From positions 372,001 through 436,000 of the forward strand of contig NZ_JADQDB010000001.1 in the NCBI RefSeq assembly GCF_015694405.1: a stretch of 64,000 nucleotides of DNA, given 5' to 3'. The stretch comes from Pelagibacterium limicola. Its GTDB lineage: Bacteria > Pseudomonadota > Alphaproteobacteria > Rhizobiales > Devosiaceae. How positions within the stretch are numbered: the first letter of the stretch is position 1; each line of letters opens with the position of its first letter. Positions 35,263-43,702 of the stretch are shown piece by piece. A program made the position numbers and the translations under genes. The notes under the pieces were generated by a model. It saw nothing but the letters and a program-made list of their open reading frames with translations, was not told the origin of the DNA and did no database searches.

Positions 35263-35642
35263 CAGCACCTGTCCACCGCGCCCCATTGCAGCCCATCGGC
35301 GTCATAAACATCATAACCGTCGGCACGCTCGTGGCTTTTGACAACCCTCATCAGCGAAACCGTCAGTTCCACTTCACCCTCGTGAGCACAGATTGCAGTT
35401 ATGGCATGTCCCATATTTGTAAGCGGCGACACGGACGCAAATTCGCAATAGGTCGCGTAGGTCTCATAAGCCTGCGGCGTCAGCAACTTCACATCGTCCG
35501 CCTCGGCAATGCCTTCGACTGCAAAGCTGCACCCGGCCGCATTCCCGTAATCGACCTCTATCCAATCCGTCTGCGCGAATGCGGGTGATGTCGCAGCAAT
35601 TGCCGCCACCGCCAAACCCCATGCCCATCGCCCCACCTTCAT
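35262..35642 (-). CDS. small secreted cysteine-containing protein embedded in the pyrimidine operon
   Basis: A 126-aa protein not recognised as a known family. The signal peptide (MKVGRWAWGLAVAAIAATSP, cleavage near AFAQ) leaves a mature domain of ~103 residues with four cysteines (AGCSF, TYCEF, AICAH and the C-terminal DRC), which could form two disulfides in the periplasm. It is locked into the operon on both sides: its ATG overlaps the dihydropyrimidinase stop (ATGA) and its stop overlaps the ATPase start (TGATG). That implies a role linked to pyrimidine use or to the transporter, but none is known. Confidence 0.8.
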   Translation of the reverse strand: MKVGRWAWGLAVAAIAATSPAFAQTDWIEVDYGNAAGCSFAVEGIAEADDVKLLTPQAYETYATYCEFASVSPLTNMGHAITAICAHEGEVELTVSLMRVVKSHERADGYDVYDADGLQWGAVDRC

Positions 35643-37090
35643 ACCCCCGTCGCCGGAATCCCCATCCGCTGGACCTTACGCGGGGCGGTGATCTCCTTCC
35701 ATTGCGACAAAGCGCGATTCACAGGCATGTTGGGCTCACGCGCCACGAATTTCCCGTGACCCGGCTCATGCTTCATCGTGGATTCCTCCACCGACACCTT
35801 GCCGCGCGCCATAACGAAGCGCGGAAGGCCTTCGACCTCGACACCTTCAAAAACATTGTAGTCGATTGCCGATTGCTGCGCGCTGGCCGAGATCGTCTTT
35901 TTCCGCTTGGGATCCCACACGACGATATCGGCATCGGCGCCCTCAAGGATCGCCCCTTTCCTGGGGTAGCAATTGAGAATCTTGGCGATGTTGGTCGAGG
36001 TTACGGCAACGAACTCGTTCATCGTCAGACGGCCGGTATTGACCCCCTTGGTCCACAACACTGGCATCCGGTCCTCGAGCCCGCCTGTCCCGTTCGGGAT
36101 TTTGGCGAAATTGCCGACCCCGAACCGCTTCTGTTCCGTCGTGAAGGCGCAATGGTCTGTCGCCACCACCTGCAAGGAGCCCGATGCCAGCCCGGCCCAG
36201 AGCGAATCCTGATGGAGCTTGTTGCGGAAGGGTGGGCTCATCACGCGCCGTGCGGCATGGTCCCAGTCAGGATGTGCATATTCGCTCTCGTCGAGCACGA
36301 GGTGCTGGATCAGCGGCTCGCCGTAAACCCGCATCCCCTTGGCCCGCGCGCGCCGGATCGCCTCATGCGCCTGCTCACAGGATGTGTGCACCACATAAAG
36401 CGGCACCCCCGCCATATCGGCAATCATGATCGCCCGATTGGTCGCCTCGCCCTCGACTTCCGGGGGGCGCGAATAGGCGTGGGCTTCCGGCCCGTTATTG
36501 CCAGCATCGAGCAGCTTCTGCGTCAATTGCGCGACAACGTCGCCATTCTCGGCATGGACGAGCGGCAGCGCACCCAACTCGGCGCAGCGCTGGAACGACG
36601 AATACATCTCGTCGTCATCCACCATCAGCGCCCCCTTATAGGCCATGAAGTGCTTGAAACTCGTGATCCCGCGCTTGACGGTCTCCTCCATCTCCCGCCA
36701 CACCTGCTCGCCCCACCAGGTGATCGCCATGTGGTAGGAATAATCGCAGGAGGCCTTGCCGACCTTGTTGTCCCACATCGAGAGAGCTTCGAGGAGCGAC
36801 TGGCCGGGGCTGGGCAGGCAGAAATCCACCACCATCGTCGTCCCACCCGAAAGCGCGGCCCGCGTCCCGCTCTCGAAATCGTCGGACGAATAGGTGCCCA
36901 TGAACGGCATCTCGAGATGCGTATGCGGATCGATCCCGCCGGGCATGACATAGCAGCCGGAGGCATCGAGGGTCGTATCGCCCGAGAGCTTCTGGCCGAT
37001 CTCTACAATCGTCTCGCCCTCGACTTTGACATCGGCCTTGTAGGTCAGGTCGGCGGTTACGATGGTGCCGCCCTTTATGACTGTACTCAT
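35639..37090 (-). CDS. pydB: dihydropyrimidinase (D-hydantoinase)
   Basis: A 483-aa amidohydrolase that opens dihydrouracil or dihydrothymine to the N-carbamoyl-beta-amino acid. Motifs are PGGIDPHTHLEMPF (HxH), TSFKHFMAYKGALMV with the lysine that is carbamylated to bridge the metals, LVHAENGDVVA, YVVHTSCEQAHEAI, and VATDHCAFTTEQK with the catalytic Asp. The ATG at 37090 has AGAGGGG upstream. It is the second enzyme of the reductive pathway, between the LysE-type gene and the small secreted protein gene. Confidence 0.95.
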   Translation of the reverse strand: MSTVIKGGTIVTADLTYKADVKVEGETIVEIGQKLSGDTTLDASGCYVMPGGIDPHTHLEMPFMGTYSSDDFESGTRAALSGGTTMVVDFCLPSPGQSLLEALSMWDNKVGKASCDYSYHMAITWWGEQVWREMEETVKRGITSFKHFMAYKGALMVDDDEMYSSFQRCAELGALPLVHAENGDVVAQLTQKLLDAGNNGPEAHAYSRPPEVEGEATNRAIMIADMAGVPLYVVHTSCEQAHEAIRRARAKGMRVYGEPLIQHLVLDESEYAHPDWDHAARRVMSPPFRNKLHQDSLWAGLASGSLQVVATDHCAFTTEQKRFGVGNFAKIPNGTGGLEDRMPVLWTKGVNTGRLTMNEFVAVTSTNIAKILNCYPRKGAILEGADADIVVWDPKRKKTISASAQQSAIDYNVFEGVEVEGLPRFVMARGKVSVEESTMKHEPGHGKFVAREPNMPVNRALSQWKEITAPRKVQRMGIPATGV

Positions 37091-37149
37091 GGTCAATCCC
37101 CTCTCGATTTCGCCCGGCTGAAATCACCGCCGCGGCGCGACAAATCCAT

Positions 37150-37785
37150 TCAGCGCTGCAACGTTGCCAGCTTGGCCCCGAACCCGATCAGCACCACGCC
37201 CGTCACCCCCTTGAGCCAACGCCGCACTGCCCCGCTTCGCACGATCGTTCCCACGCGCGCGATAACGGCGATCATGATGCCGAACCAGACCAGATTGATG
37301 AGCGAATGGACCAGCACCAGAACGAAGGTATGCTGCGCATCGAACGCTCCTACCGGGACAAATTGAGGGAACGCAGCGAGGTAGAACATCGAGACCTTCG
37401 GGTTCAGCAGGTTGGTCAGCATCCCCTCGCCGAAGGCGATGGTAAGCCCCCGCTTGCGCCGTGCAGGCGTCACCGCTTCCACCTTCCCACCTCGCCACGC
37501 CTCGCGCAGCGACTTGAAACCGAGCCAGCACAGATATGCCGCCCCGGCCAGCTTGAATGCGGTGAAAAGGTCTGCCGACGTCGCCAAAATAAGCGAGCCA
37601 CCCAGCAGCGCGAAAACCCAGTGGCAATAGAAAGCAACCATGAACCCGGCGATATTGGCGAACCCCGCCAACGCTCCCGATGTCGGCACTGTCTTCGCGA
37701 TCAAAACCCCGTTCGGCCCTGGCGAGATCACCAGTAGTCCGGCCACGATGGCAAAGGACAGAACCTGTGACACGTCGAAAGTCAC
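37150..37785 (-). CDS. LysE/RhtB-family amino acid exporter
   Basis: A 211-aa membrane protein with six predicted helices and the LysE signature VISPGPNGVLIAKTV near the N-terminus, then FKLAGAAYLCWLGFKSLREA and NLLNPKVSMFYLAAFPQFV. It starts with GTG at 37785, which overlaps the pydC stop as GTGA, so a Met start need not be sought. Within an operon producing beta-alanine and beta-aminoisobutyrate, it may export an excess of these amino acids (inference). Confidence 0.9.
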   Translation of the reverse strand: MTFDVSQVLSFAIVAGLLVISPGPNGVLIAKTVPTSGALAGFANIAGFMVAFYCHWVFALLGGSLILATSADLFTAFKLAGAAYLCWLGFKSLREAWRGGKVEAVTPARRKRGLTIAFGEGMLTNLLNPKVSMFYLAAFPQFVPVGAFDAQHTFVLVLVHSLINLVWFGIMIAVIARVGTIVRSGAVRRWLKGVTGVVLIGFGAKLATLQR

Positions 37786-39032
37786 CCTACGATCTCCGCC
37801 GTCTCCAGCACCGCGTGCAGCAGCACGTCGGCGCCAGCCGTTGCCCAGGCCTTTGTGATCTCTTCGGCCTCGTTGTGCGAAAGCCCATCGACACAGGGAC
37901 ACATGACCATCGCCGTCGGTGCGACCCGGTTGATCCAGCACGCATCGTGCCCCGCCCCCGAAACGATATCGCGGTGCGAGTAGCCCAGCCGCTCCGCCGC
38001 ATTGCGCACCGCGGCCACACAATCGGGGTCGAACGCAGGAGGGTCGAATTGCCCGACGATCTGGCTGGAAAATTCCACGCCCAGCGCCTCGCAGAGCTTG
38101 GGTGCCTTCTCCTCGAGCTCGGCGACCATTGCATTGAGTGTATCGATGATGTGCGAGCGGAAATCGATGGTGAACACCACCTTGCCCGGGATGATGTTGC
38201 GGGAATTGGGATAAACGTCGACATGCCCGATGGCGCCCACCGCATTGGGCTGATGCTTCATGGCAATCTCGTGGACAAGCTCGGTCACCTGCGCCAGCCC
38301 GCGCCCGGCATTCCTGCGCATGGGCATCGGGGTGGAGCCGGTGTGGCTTTCCTTGCCGGTGACCGTGCATTCGATCCAGCGCAGCCCCTGCCCGTGCGTG
38401 ACAACACCGATATCCTTGCCTTCGGCCTCAAGGATCGGTCCCTGCTCGATATGAAGCTCGAAGAACGCCTTCATCTTTCGCGCGCCGACCTCTTCATCGC
38501 CCAGCCAGCCGATGCGCTTCAACTCATCCCCGAATTTCAGCCCCTTGGCATCCACCCGGTCATAGGCCCAGTCGAGTTCATGCACGCCCGCAAACACTCC
38601 CGACGCCAACATGGCCGGAGCAAAGCGCGTGCCTTCCTCATTGGTCCAGTTGGTGACAACGATAGGGTGTTTTGTCTTTATGCCAAGGTCATTGAGCGTG
38701 CGGACCAGTTCCAGCCCACCCAGCACACCGAGCACGCCATCGTATTTCCCGCCCGTCGGCTGCGTATCGAGATGGCTCCCGACATAGACAGGCAGGGCGT
38801 CCGGATCAGTCCCTTCGCGACGGGCAAACATGGTGCCCATCTTGTCGACACCCATCGTCAGGCCAGCCTCGTCGCACCAGCGTTTGAACAGGTGGCGCCC
38901 CTCGCTGTCCGCATCGGTCACCGTCTGGCGATTATTGCCACCGGCAACGCCCGGACCAACCTGCGCCATCTCCATGAGGGCATCCCATAGCCGGTCCCCG
39001 TTGATCCTGAGATTGTCACCGAGTTTGGCCAT
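37782..39032 (-). CDS. pydC: beta-ureidopropionase / allantoate amidohydrolase family (M20) hydrolase
   Basis: A 416-aa Zn-dependent amidase (hydantoinase/carbamoylase family) that hydrolyses N-carbamoyl-beta-alanine to beta-alanine, CO2 and ammonia. Metal ligands lie in VGSHLDTQPTGGKYDG, NEEGTRFAP, ELHIEQGP and the C-terminal GLSHNEAEEI; the dimerisation domain includes GKESHTGSTPMPMRRNAG. The same family contains allantoate amidohydrolase (AllC), a step missing from the purine set in this window, so it might serve both. It lies between mmsA and the LysE gene in the pyrimidine operon, which favours PydC as the main role. Confidence 0.9.
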   Translation of the reverse strand: MAKLGDNLRINGDRLWDALMEMAQVGPGVAGGNNRQTVTDADSEGRHLFKRWCDEAGLTMGVDKMGTMFARREGTDPDALPVYVGSHLDTQPTGGKYDGVLGVLGGLELVRTLNDLGIKTKHPIVVTNWTNEEGTRFAPAMLASGVFAGVHELDWAYDRVDAKGLKFGDELKRIGWLGDEEVGARKMKAFFELHIEQGPILEAEGKDIGVVTHGQGLRWIECTVTGKESHTGSTPMPMRRNAGRGLAQVTELVHEIAMKHQPNAVGAIGHVDVYPNSRNIIPGKVVFTIDFRSHIIDTLNAMVAELEEKAPKLCEALGVEFSSQIVGQFDPPAFDPDCVAAVRNAAERLGYSHRDIVSGAGHDACWINRVAPTAMVMCPCVDGLSHNEAEEITKAWATAGADVLLHAVLETAEIVG

Positions 39033-39044
39033 GCGTCCTGCCCC

Positions 39045-40538
39045 CTACAACGTCGGAAATGTGAACTGCGCGCCCGATTTTATGCCTGCCGGCCAGCGCG
39101 TGGTCACCGTCTTGAGCCGCGTATAGAAATGCACGCCTTCAGGTCCATAGATCGAATGATCACCGAAGAGCGAGCGCTTCCACCCACCGAAAGAATGATA
39201 GGCCACCGGCACCGGGATCGGCACGTTGACGCCCACCATGCCCACCTCGATCTTGTCGGCAAAATCGCGCGCCGCGTCGCCATCGCGGGTGAAAATCGCA
39301 ACGCCGTTGCCATATTCGTGCGCGTTGATCAACTTGACCGCGTCGGCATAGTCGGGCGCCCGGACTACGGAAAGCACCGGACCGAAGATTTCCTCGCGGT
39401 AGATGGTCATGTCGGTCGTCACGCGATCGAAAAGCGTACCGCCGACATAATAGCCGTCCTCGTAGCCCTGGAGCGAGAAACCCCTCCCATCGACCACAAG
39501 TTCGGCCCCTTCCTCGACGCCCTTGTCAATATAGCCCACCACCTTGTCGCGGTGCATCGCGGTCACCAGCGGCCCCATCTCGGCATCCTTGTCAGTCGCA
39601 GGGCCGATCTTGAGGCTTTCAACGCGCGGCTTGAGCTTTGCGATCAGTGCGTCGGCGGTCCTTTCGCCCACCGGCACCGCGACCGAAATCGCCATGCAGC
39701 GCTCCCCAGCCGATCCGTACCCGGCCCCCATGAGAGCGTCGGCGGCCTGGTCCAGATCGGCATCGGGGAGGATCACCATGTGGTTCTTGGCGCCGCCAAG
39801 CGCCTGCACGCGCTTTCCGGCCCTCGTCCCACGTTGATAGACATATTCGGCAATCGGGGTCGACCCGACAAAGCTCACAGCCATGATGTCGGGATGGTCG
39901 AGAATGTGATCGACCGCTTCCTTGTCCCCATGAACCACATTGAGCACCCCTTCCGGGCACCCTGCTTCCATCAGCAAATCCCACGCCAGCATCGGCGCTG
40001 ACGGATCGCGCTCGGAGGGTTTTAAAATGAACGCGTTCCCGCAGGCTATCGCGGCGGGATACATCCACATCGGCACCATGGCCGGGAAGTTGAACGGGGT
40101 AATCCCCGCAACGACGCCCAGCGGCTGCCGGTCGGCGTAGCTGTCGATGGCCGGACCGACATTACGCGAGAACGTACCCTTCAAAAGCTCGGGAATTCCG
40201 CAGGCATATTCGACGCATTCGATCCCCCGCTGCACCTCGCCCAGCGCATCGTCATGGGTCTTGCCATGCTCGCGCGAAATCTCGCGCGCCAGATCGGCGG
40301 CATGCCTATCCAGCAGTTCCTTGAATTTGAACATCACCCGCGCCCGCTTCAATGGCGGGGTGTTCCCCCAAGCCGGTTGTGCGGCCTTGGCGCTCGCGAC
40401 GGCCGCATCGATTTCGGCAGTGGTCGACAGCGGCAATTCGGCGATCTGCTCACCGGTTGCCGGGTTGAATACGGGCGCGCGCCGCCCGGAGGACGAAACG
40501 GCGCGCTTGCCCGCAACTGCATTCTCGATCACCTGCAT
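39045..40538 (-). CDS. mmsA: CoA-acylating methylmalonate-semialdehyde dehydrogenase
   Basis: A 497-aa aldehyde dehydrogenase that converts malonate or methylmalonate semialdehyde to acetyl- or propionyl-CoA. NAD-binding segments are ILKPSERDPSAPM and VSFVGSTPIAEYVYQRG. The catalytic Cys is in GSAGERCMAIS, and ALGGAKNHMVILPDADLDQA is the typical MmsA stretch. Its ATG overlaps the aminotransferase stop by one base (TGATG). It finishes the pyrimidine pathway by using the semialdehyde formed by the aminotransferase. Confidence 0.94.
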   Translation of the reverse strand: MQVIENAVAGKRAVSSSGRRAPVFNPATGEQIAELPLSTTAEIDAAVASAKAAQPAWGNTPPLKRARVMFKFKELLDRHAADLAREISREHGKTHDDALGEVQRGIECVEYACGIPELLKGTFSRNVGPAIDSYADRQPLGVVAGITPFNFPAMVPMWMYPAAIACGNAFILKPSERDPSAPMLAWDLLMEAGCPEGVLNVVHGDKEAVDHILDHPDIMAVSFVGSTPIAEYVYQRGTRAGKRVQALGGAKNHMVILPDADLDQAADALMGAGYGSAGERCMAISVAVPVGERTADALIAKLKPRVESLKIGPATDKDAEMGPLVTAMHRDKVVGYIDKGVEEGAELVVDGRGFSLQGYEDGYYVGGTLFDRVTTDMTIYREEIFGPVLSVVRAPDYADAVKLINAHEYGNGVAIFTRDGDAARDFADKIEVGMVGVNVPIPVPVAYHSFGGWKRSLFGDHSIYGPEGVHFYTRLKTVTTRWPAGIKSGAQFTFPTL

Positions 40539-41866
40539 CAGTCGATCTCCCCGAGCACTGTACGGATCGTATCGACAATCTGGTCGATGTGGCTCTTTTC
40601 AACAATCAGCGGTGGCGACAGGGCGATGATGTCGCCTGTCGTGCGGATCAGCACGCCCTTCTCGAACGCCTTGACGAACGCCGCAAATGCCCGCTTGGTC
40701 GACTCGCCCGCAATCGGCTCGAGCTCGATGGCACCCACCAGCCCGATATTGCGGATATCGATCACATGGGGTGCGCCCTTCAAGGAATGCAACGCATTTT
40801 CCCAGTACCCTCCAAGCTCTTGTCCGCGTGTCAGCAAGCCCTCCTGCTTGTAGGTCTCTAGCGTCGCAAGCGCCGCCGCCGAGGCAATCGGATTGCCCGA
40901 ATAGGTATAACCGTGGAAAAACTCGATGAGATGCTCGGGGCCCGTCATGAAGGCGTCGTGAATCTTGCTTGAGGTGAGCACCGCGCCCATCGGGATTACC
41001 CCGTTGGTCAGCCCCTTGGCGGTAATCATGATGTCCGGCACGACCCCGAAATAGTCGGCCCCGAACGGCGTCCCGAGGCGTCCGTAGCCGGTGATGACCT
41101 CATCGAAAATCAACAAAATGCCGTACTTGTCGCAAATCTCGCGCAGGCGCTTGAGATACCCCGGCGGCGGAATGAGCACGCCCGTCGAACCCGCCACCGG
41201 CTCAACGATCAGCGCCGCAATCGTCGAGGCATCGTGCAGCGTTATGATCCGCTCGAATTCGTCCGCCAGCTCGACCCCGTGCCGCGGCTCGCCGCGCGAA
41301 AAAGCGTTCTTGGAGAGCAGATGCGTATGCGGAAGATGATCCACGCCAGCGAGCAGGGTCCCAAACATCTTGCGGTTGGCGACGATCCCGCCCACCGAAA
41401 TGCCGCCGAAATTGACCCCGTGATAGCCTCTCTCGCGCCCGATCAGCCGCGTCCGCGAGCCCTGCCCGATCGCTTTCTGATAGGCCAGCGCCACCTTGAG
41501 CGCTGTTTCGACCGATTCCGAGCCCGAATTGGTGTAGAGCACATGATCGAGCCCGTCGGGAGCCAGATCCACCAGGCGGTTGGCCAACTCGAACGCCTTG
41601 GGATGCCCCATCTGGAAAGCGGGCGCATAGTCAAGTTCGGCGGCTTGCCTCTGGATCGCTTCGGTGATCAGCGGCCGGCAGTGCCCGGCATTGACGCACC
41701 ACAACCCTGCTGTTCCGTCCAGCACTTGTCTTCCGTCGGCTGCGGTGTAGTGCATGTCTTTGGCCGCGACGAACATGCGCGGCGCTTTCTTGAACTGCCG
41801 GTTTGCCGTAAACGGCATCCAGAACGCATCAAGATTATTGGGTATTGTCGCACTTCCCTCGGTCAT
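40538..41866 (-). CDS. class III aminotransferase, omega-amino acid (beta-alanine) : pyruvate type
   Basis: A 442-aa PLP enzyme. Motifs are NSGSESVETALKVALAYQ, GRERGYHGVNFGGISVGG, the LIFDEVITGYGRLG segment with the PLP-contacting Asp, and the Schiff-base lysine in MITAKGLTNGVIPMG. Length and the N-terminus (LDAFWMPFTANRQFK) match omega-amino acid:pyruvate aminotransferases. In the operon it removes the amino group of beta-alanine or beta-aminoisobutyrate. First gene of the ten-gene unit; the promoter and RutR-like box are immediately upstream, and rutR is divergent. Confidence 0.94.
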   Translation of the reverse strand: MTEGSATIPNNLDAFWMPFTANRQFKKAPRMFVAAKDMHYTAADGRQVLDGTAGLWCVNAGHCRPLITEAIQRQAAELDYAPAFQMGHPKAFELANRLVDLAPDGLDHVLYTNSGSESVETALKVALAYQKAIGQGSRTRLIGRERGYHGVNFGGISVGGIVANRKMFGTLLAGVDHLPHTHLLSKNAFSRGEPRHGVELADEFERIITLHDASTIAALIVEPVAGSTGVLIPPPGYLKRLREICDKYGILLIFDEVITGYGRLGTPFGADYFGVVPDIMITAKGLTNGVIPMGAVLTSSKIHDAFMTGPEHLIEFFHGYTYSGNPIASAAALATLETYKQEGLLTRGQELGGYWENALHSLKGAPHVIDIRNIGLVGAIELEPIAGESTKRAFAAFVKAFEKGVLIRTTGDIIALSPPLIVEKSHIDQIVDTIRTVLGEID

Positions 41867-41933
41867 CCGCCCCTCGTGTCGCTATCGGCTGCTGTGCAAA
41901 TCGCAGGAAAGTGCAGCCGCCGGTCGAAATTTT

Positions 41934-41977
41934 TTGACCGATTGGAAAAATTCTAGCACTCTGGATGCAAGGTTCAA
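41934..41977 (-). promoter_or_regulatory. promoter of the pyrimidine operon with RutR-like box
   Basis: On the minus strand, TTGAAC (41972-41977) and TAGAAT (41950-41955) are separated by 16 bases. Directly downstream is a RutR-like box at 41934-41949, TTGACCGATTGGAAAA on the plus strand, which matches 11 of 14 consensus positions. A repressor there would block transcription start. The box is 68 bases from the aminotransferase ATG. Confidence 0.65.
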
Positions 41978-42076
41978 GGCAATAATTTTGCCGCTGCGCT
42001 TCAAAATCTGAAAAGCCTCACGCGCGGCCCGACATGACCATTGACGGCGCACAGCTGAGGAGGCACTTGCAGTTCC

Positions 42077-42715
42077 ATGGGCACAGATACCGACACCGCA
42101 AAGCCGGCCACCCGCATCCAGCGCGAAAAGCAGGAAGCGATCCTGGAAGCCGCGCTCGATGTGTTTTCCCAATACGGTTTTCGCGGGTCGACCATCGATC
42201 AGATTGCCGAGGCGGCGGGGATGTCCAAGCCCAATCTCCTCTATTATTTCAAGTCCAAGGAAGATATCCACGCGCCTCTCCTGGCGCGGATTCTCGATAC
42301 ATGGCTCCAGCCCTTGCGCGAGCTTGACGCCCATGGCGACCCCCTGCCTGAAATACAGTCCTATATCCGCCGCAAGCTCGAGATGAGCCGCGATTTCCCC
42401 CGCGAAAGCCGCCTCTTTGCCAACGAAATGCTGCGTGGCGCACCGGGCTTTCACGGAGTGCTGCATACCGATCTCAAGAAACTGGTGGACGAGAAGGCCG
42501 AAGTCATCAGAAGCTGGATGGCCCAGGGCAAGATCGTCAAATGCGATCCCTATCACCTGATTTTCTCGATCTGGGCCACCACCCAGCACTACGCCGATTT
42601 CGACATCCAGGTGCGCGCCGTGTTGGGCAAGGAACGGGGCGGCGAAGGCCGTTTCGAGGATGCCGCCCGCTTCCTCGACCAGCTTTTCCTGCATGGGCTC
42701 AAGCCCAAGAACTAG
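42077..42715 (+). CDS. rutR: TetR-family pyrimidine-responsive regulator RutR
   Basis: A 212-aa TetR regulator closely resembling RutR. The HTH region is EAILEAALDVFSQYGFRGST followed by IDQIAEAAGMSKPNLLYYFK. The ligand domain retains RutR-like stretches (YIRRKLEMSRDFPRESRLFA, split from NEMLRGAP; DPYHLIFSIWATTQHYADF). E. coli RutR is released from DNA by uracil or thymine. It is divergent from the pyrimidine operon and likely represses it and itself. GAGGAGG lies about 13 bases before the ATG. The gene abuts the convergent EamA gene at TAGCTA with no gap. Confidence 0.92.
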   Translation: MGTDTDTAKPATRIQREKQEAILEAALDVFSQYGFRGSTIDQIAEAAGMSKPNLLYYFKSKEDIHAPLLARILDTWLQPLRELDAHGDPLPEIQSYIRRKLEMSRDFPRESRLFANEMLRGAPGFHGVLHTDLKKLVDEKAEVIRSWMAQGKIVKCDPYHLIFSIWATTQHYADFDIQVRAVLGKERGGEGRFEDAARFLDQLFLHGLKPKN

Positions 42716-43636
42716 CTATTTATCCGGCGAAAAATAGAGAACGATCAGTCCAAGTCCGGTGGCGATTGCCCCGGCGGCTACACTCGCCGTCACCCAGCCA
42801 TGCCCCGAAAAGCCCTCATAGACGATGACAAAACTTGGTACGAGATAGCTGTAGGACATGACCTTCGATGCTGGCAGCCGCATTGAGGCGTACTGCATCA
42901 GCGCGAAGGTCACTATCCCGGTAAAGATCGACAGATACCCGACCACCACCCAGACGACCGGGGGCAGCGCAAGCCAATCCGTCGCAATAATTTGCGGTAA
43001 TCCATAGAGCGTCAGGCAGAATGCCGTGCCCACCAGAATATAGAACGTCGCGAGCGATTGCGGGTCGCCGCGATTGAGTCGGCGCAACAATGGCGCAAAC
43101 AGCGCATGCGCAACGCATCCGGCAAAAAAGATCGCCTCCCCCTGCCCGACGCGGAAGTTGAGCAAGGCGTCAACGCTGCCGCCGAAAATGACCCAGATCG
43201 ACCCGCAAGCCGCAACCAGCAGGCTGACGAACAGGGTCGGCCCGAAAGTCTGCCCGGCAAGAAGCAGTCCAAACCCAACCGTCATCAGCGGCGTCAGCGT
43301 GAACACAGCGCTCGTCGAAACCGGGGATGTCATGGTGAGCGCGATGAACATAGTGACGAAATAAAACGCCATCAGCCCGCCAAGCACCACATAGCGCCAC
43401 GGCGCTTTCGGCCAGACGAATTTCTGCCGTCCAAGCCCGAACACCACCCCCGCCATTGCCGCCACCGCAACGACATAGCGCACCACATTGAGCGAAACCG
43501 GATCGATATGAGGAAGCGCACGCGGCGCCATCGTAAACGAGCCTGCAATCAGCGAAGCGAATACGACCATAGCCAGATGGCCGCGCAGTTTTTCTGTGCC
43601 AGTGGCATGCAAAACGAATGAGGTAACCTTAGTCAT
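42716..43636 (-). CDS. EamA/DMT-superfamily transporter
   Basis: A 306-aa membrane protein with two EamA domains and about ten helices (HLAMVVFASLIAGSFTMAPR; VVLGGLMAFYFVTMFIALTM; TFGPTLFVSLLVAACGSIWV; VVWVVVGYLSIFTGIVTFAL). DMT proteins export metabolites or amino acids. Its substrate is unknown, but it lies between rutR and preAT. Its stop directly abuts the rutR stop. A palindrome in its upstream region (43657-43674) could be an operator. Confidence 0.85.
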   Translation of the reverse strand: MTKVTSFVLHATGTEKLRGHLAMVVFASLIAGSFTMAPRALPHIDPVSLNVVRYVVAVAAMAGVVFGLGRQKFVWPKAPWRYVVLGGLMAFYFVTMFIALTMTSPVSTSAVFTLTPLMTVGFGLLLAGQTFGPTLFVSLLVAACGSIWVIFGGSVDALLNFRVGQGEAIFFAGCVAHALFAPLLRRLNRGDPQSLATFYILVGTAFCLTLYGLPQIIATDWLALPPVVWVVVGYLSIFTGIVTFALMQYASMRLPASKVMSYSYLVPSFVIVYEGFSGHGWVTASVAAGAIATGLGLIVLYFSPDK

Positions 43637-43656
43637 GCCACTTCGCTAGCACGAAA

Positions 43657-43674
43657 TCAGAATGTATACATCTG
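43657..43674. promoter_or_regulatory. palindrome upstream of the EamA gene
   Basis: ATGTATACAT at 43662-43671 is a perfect palindrome extended on both sides by CAG/CTG. It lies 21-38 bases upstream of the EamA ATG in the 66-bp gap to preA. TGTATACA is typical of GntR-type operators, but no such regulator is adjacent. Confidence 0.35.
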
Positions 43675-43702
43675 CGATTTTATCGCTCGCCTACACCAGT
43701 TT

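Noticed and set aside
37150-38370. A 406-codon frame that would extend the LysE-type protein
   Set aside because: The extra N-terminal half lies inside pydC in another frame and is not membrane protein-like. The GTG at 37785 overlapping the pydC stop gives a normal LysE length.
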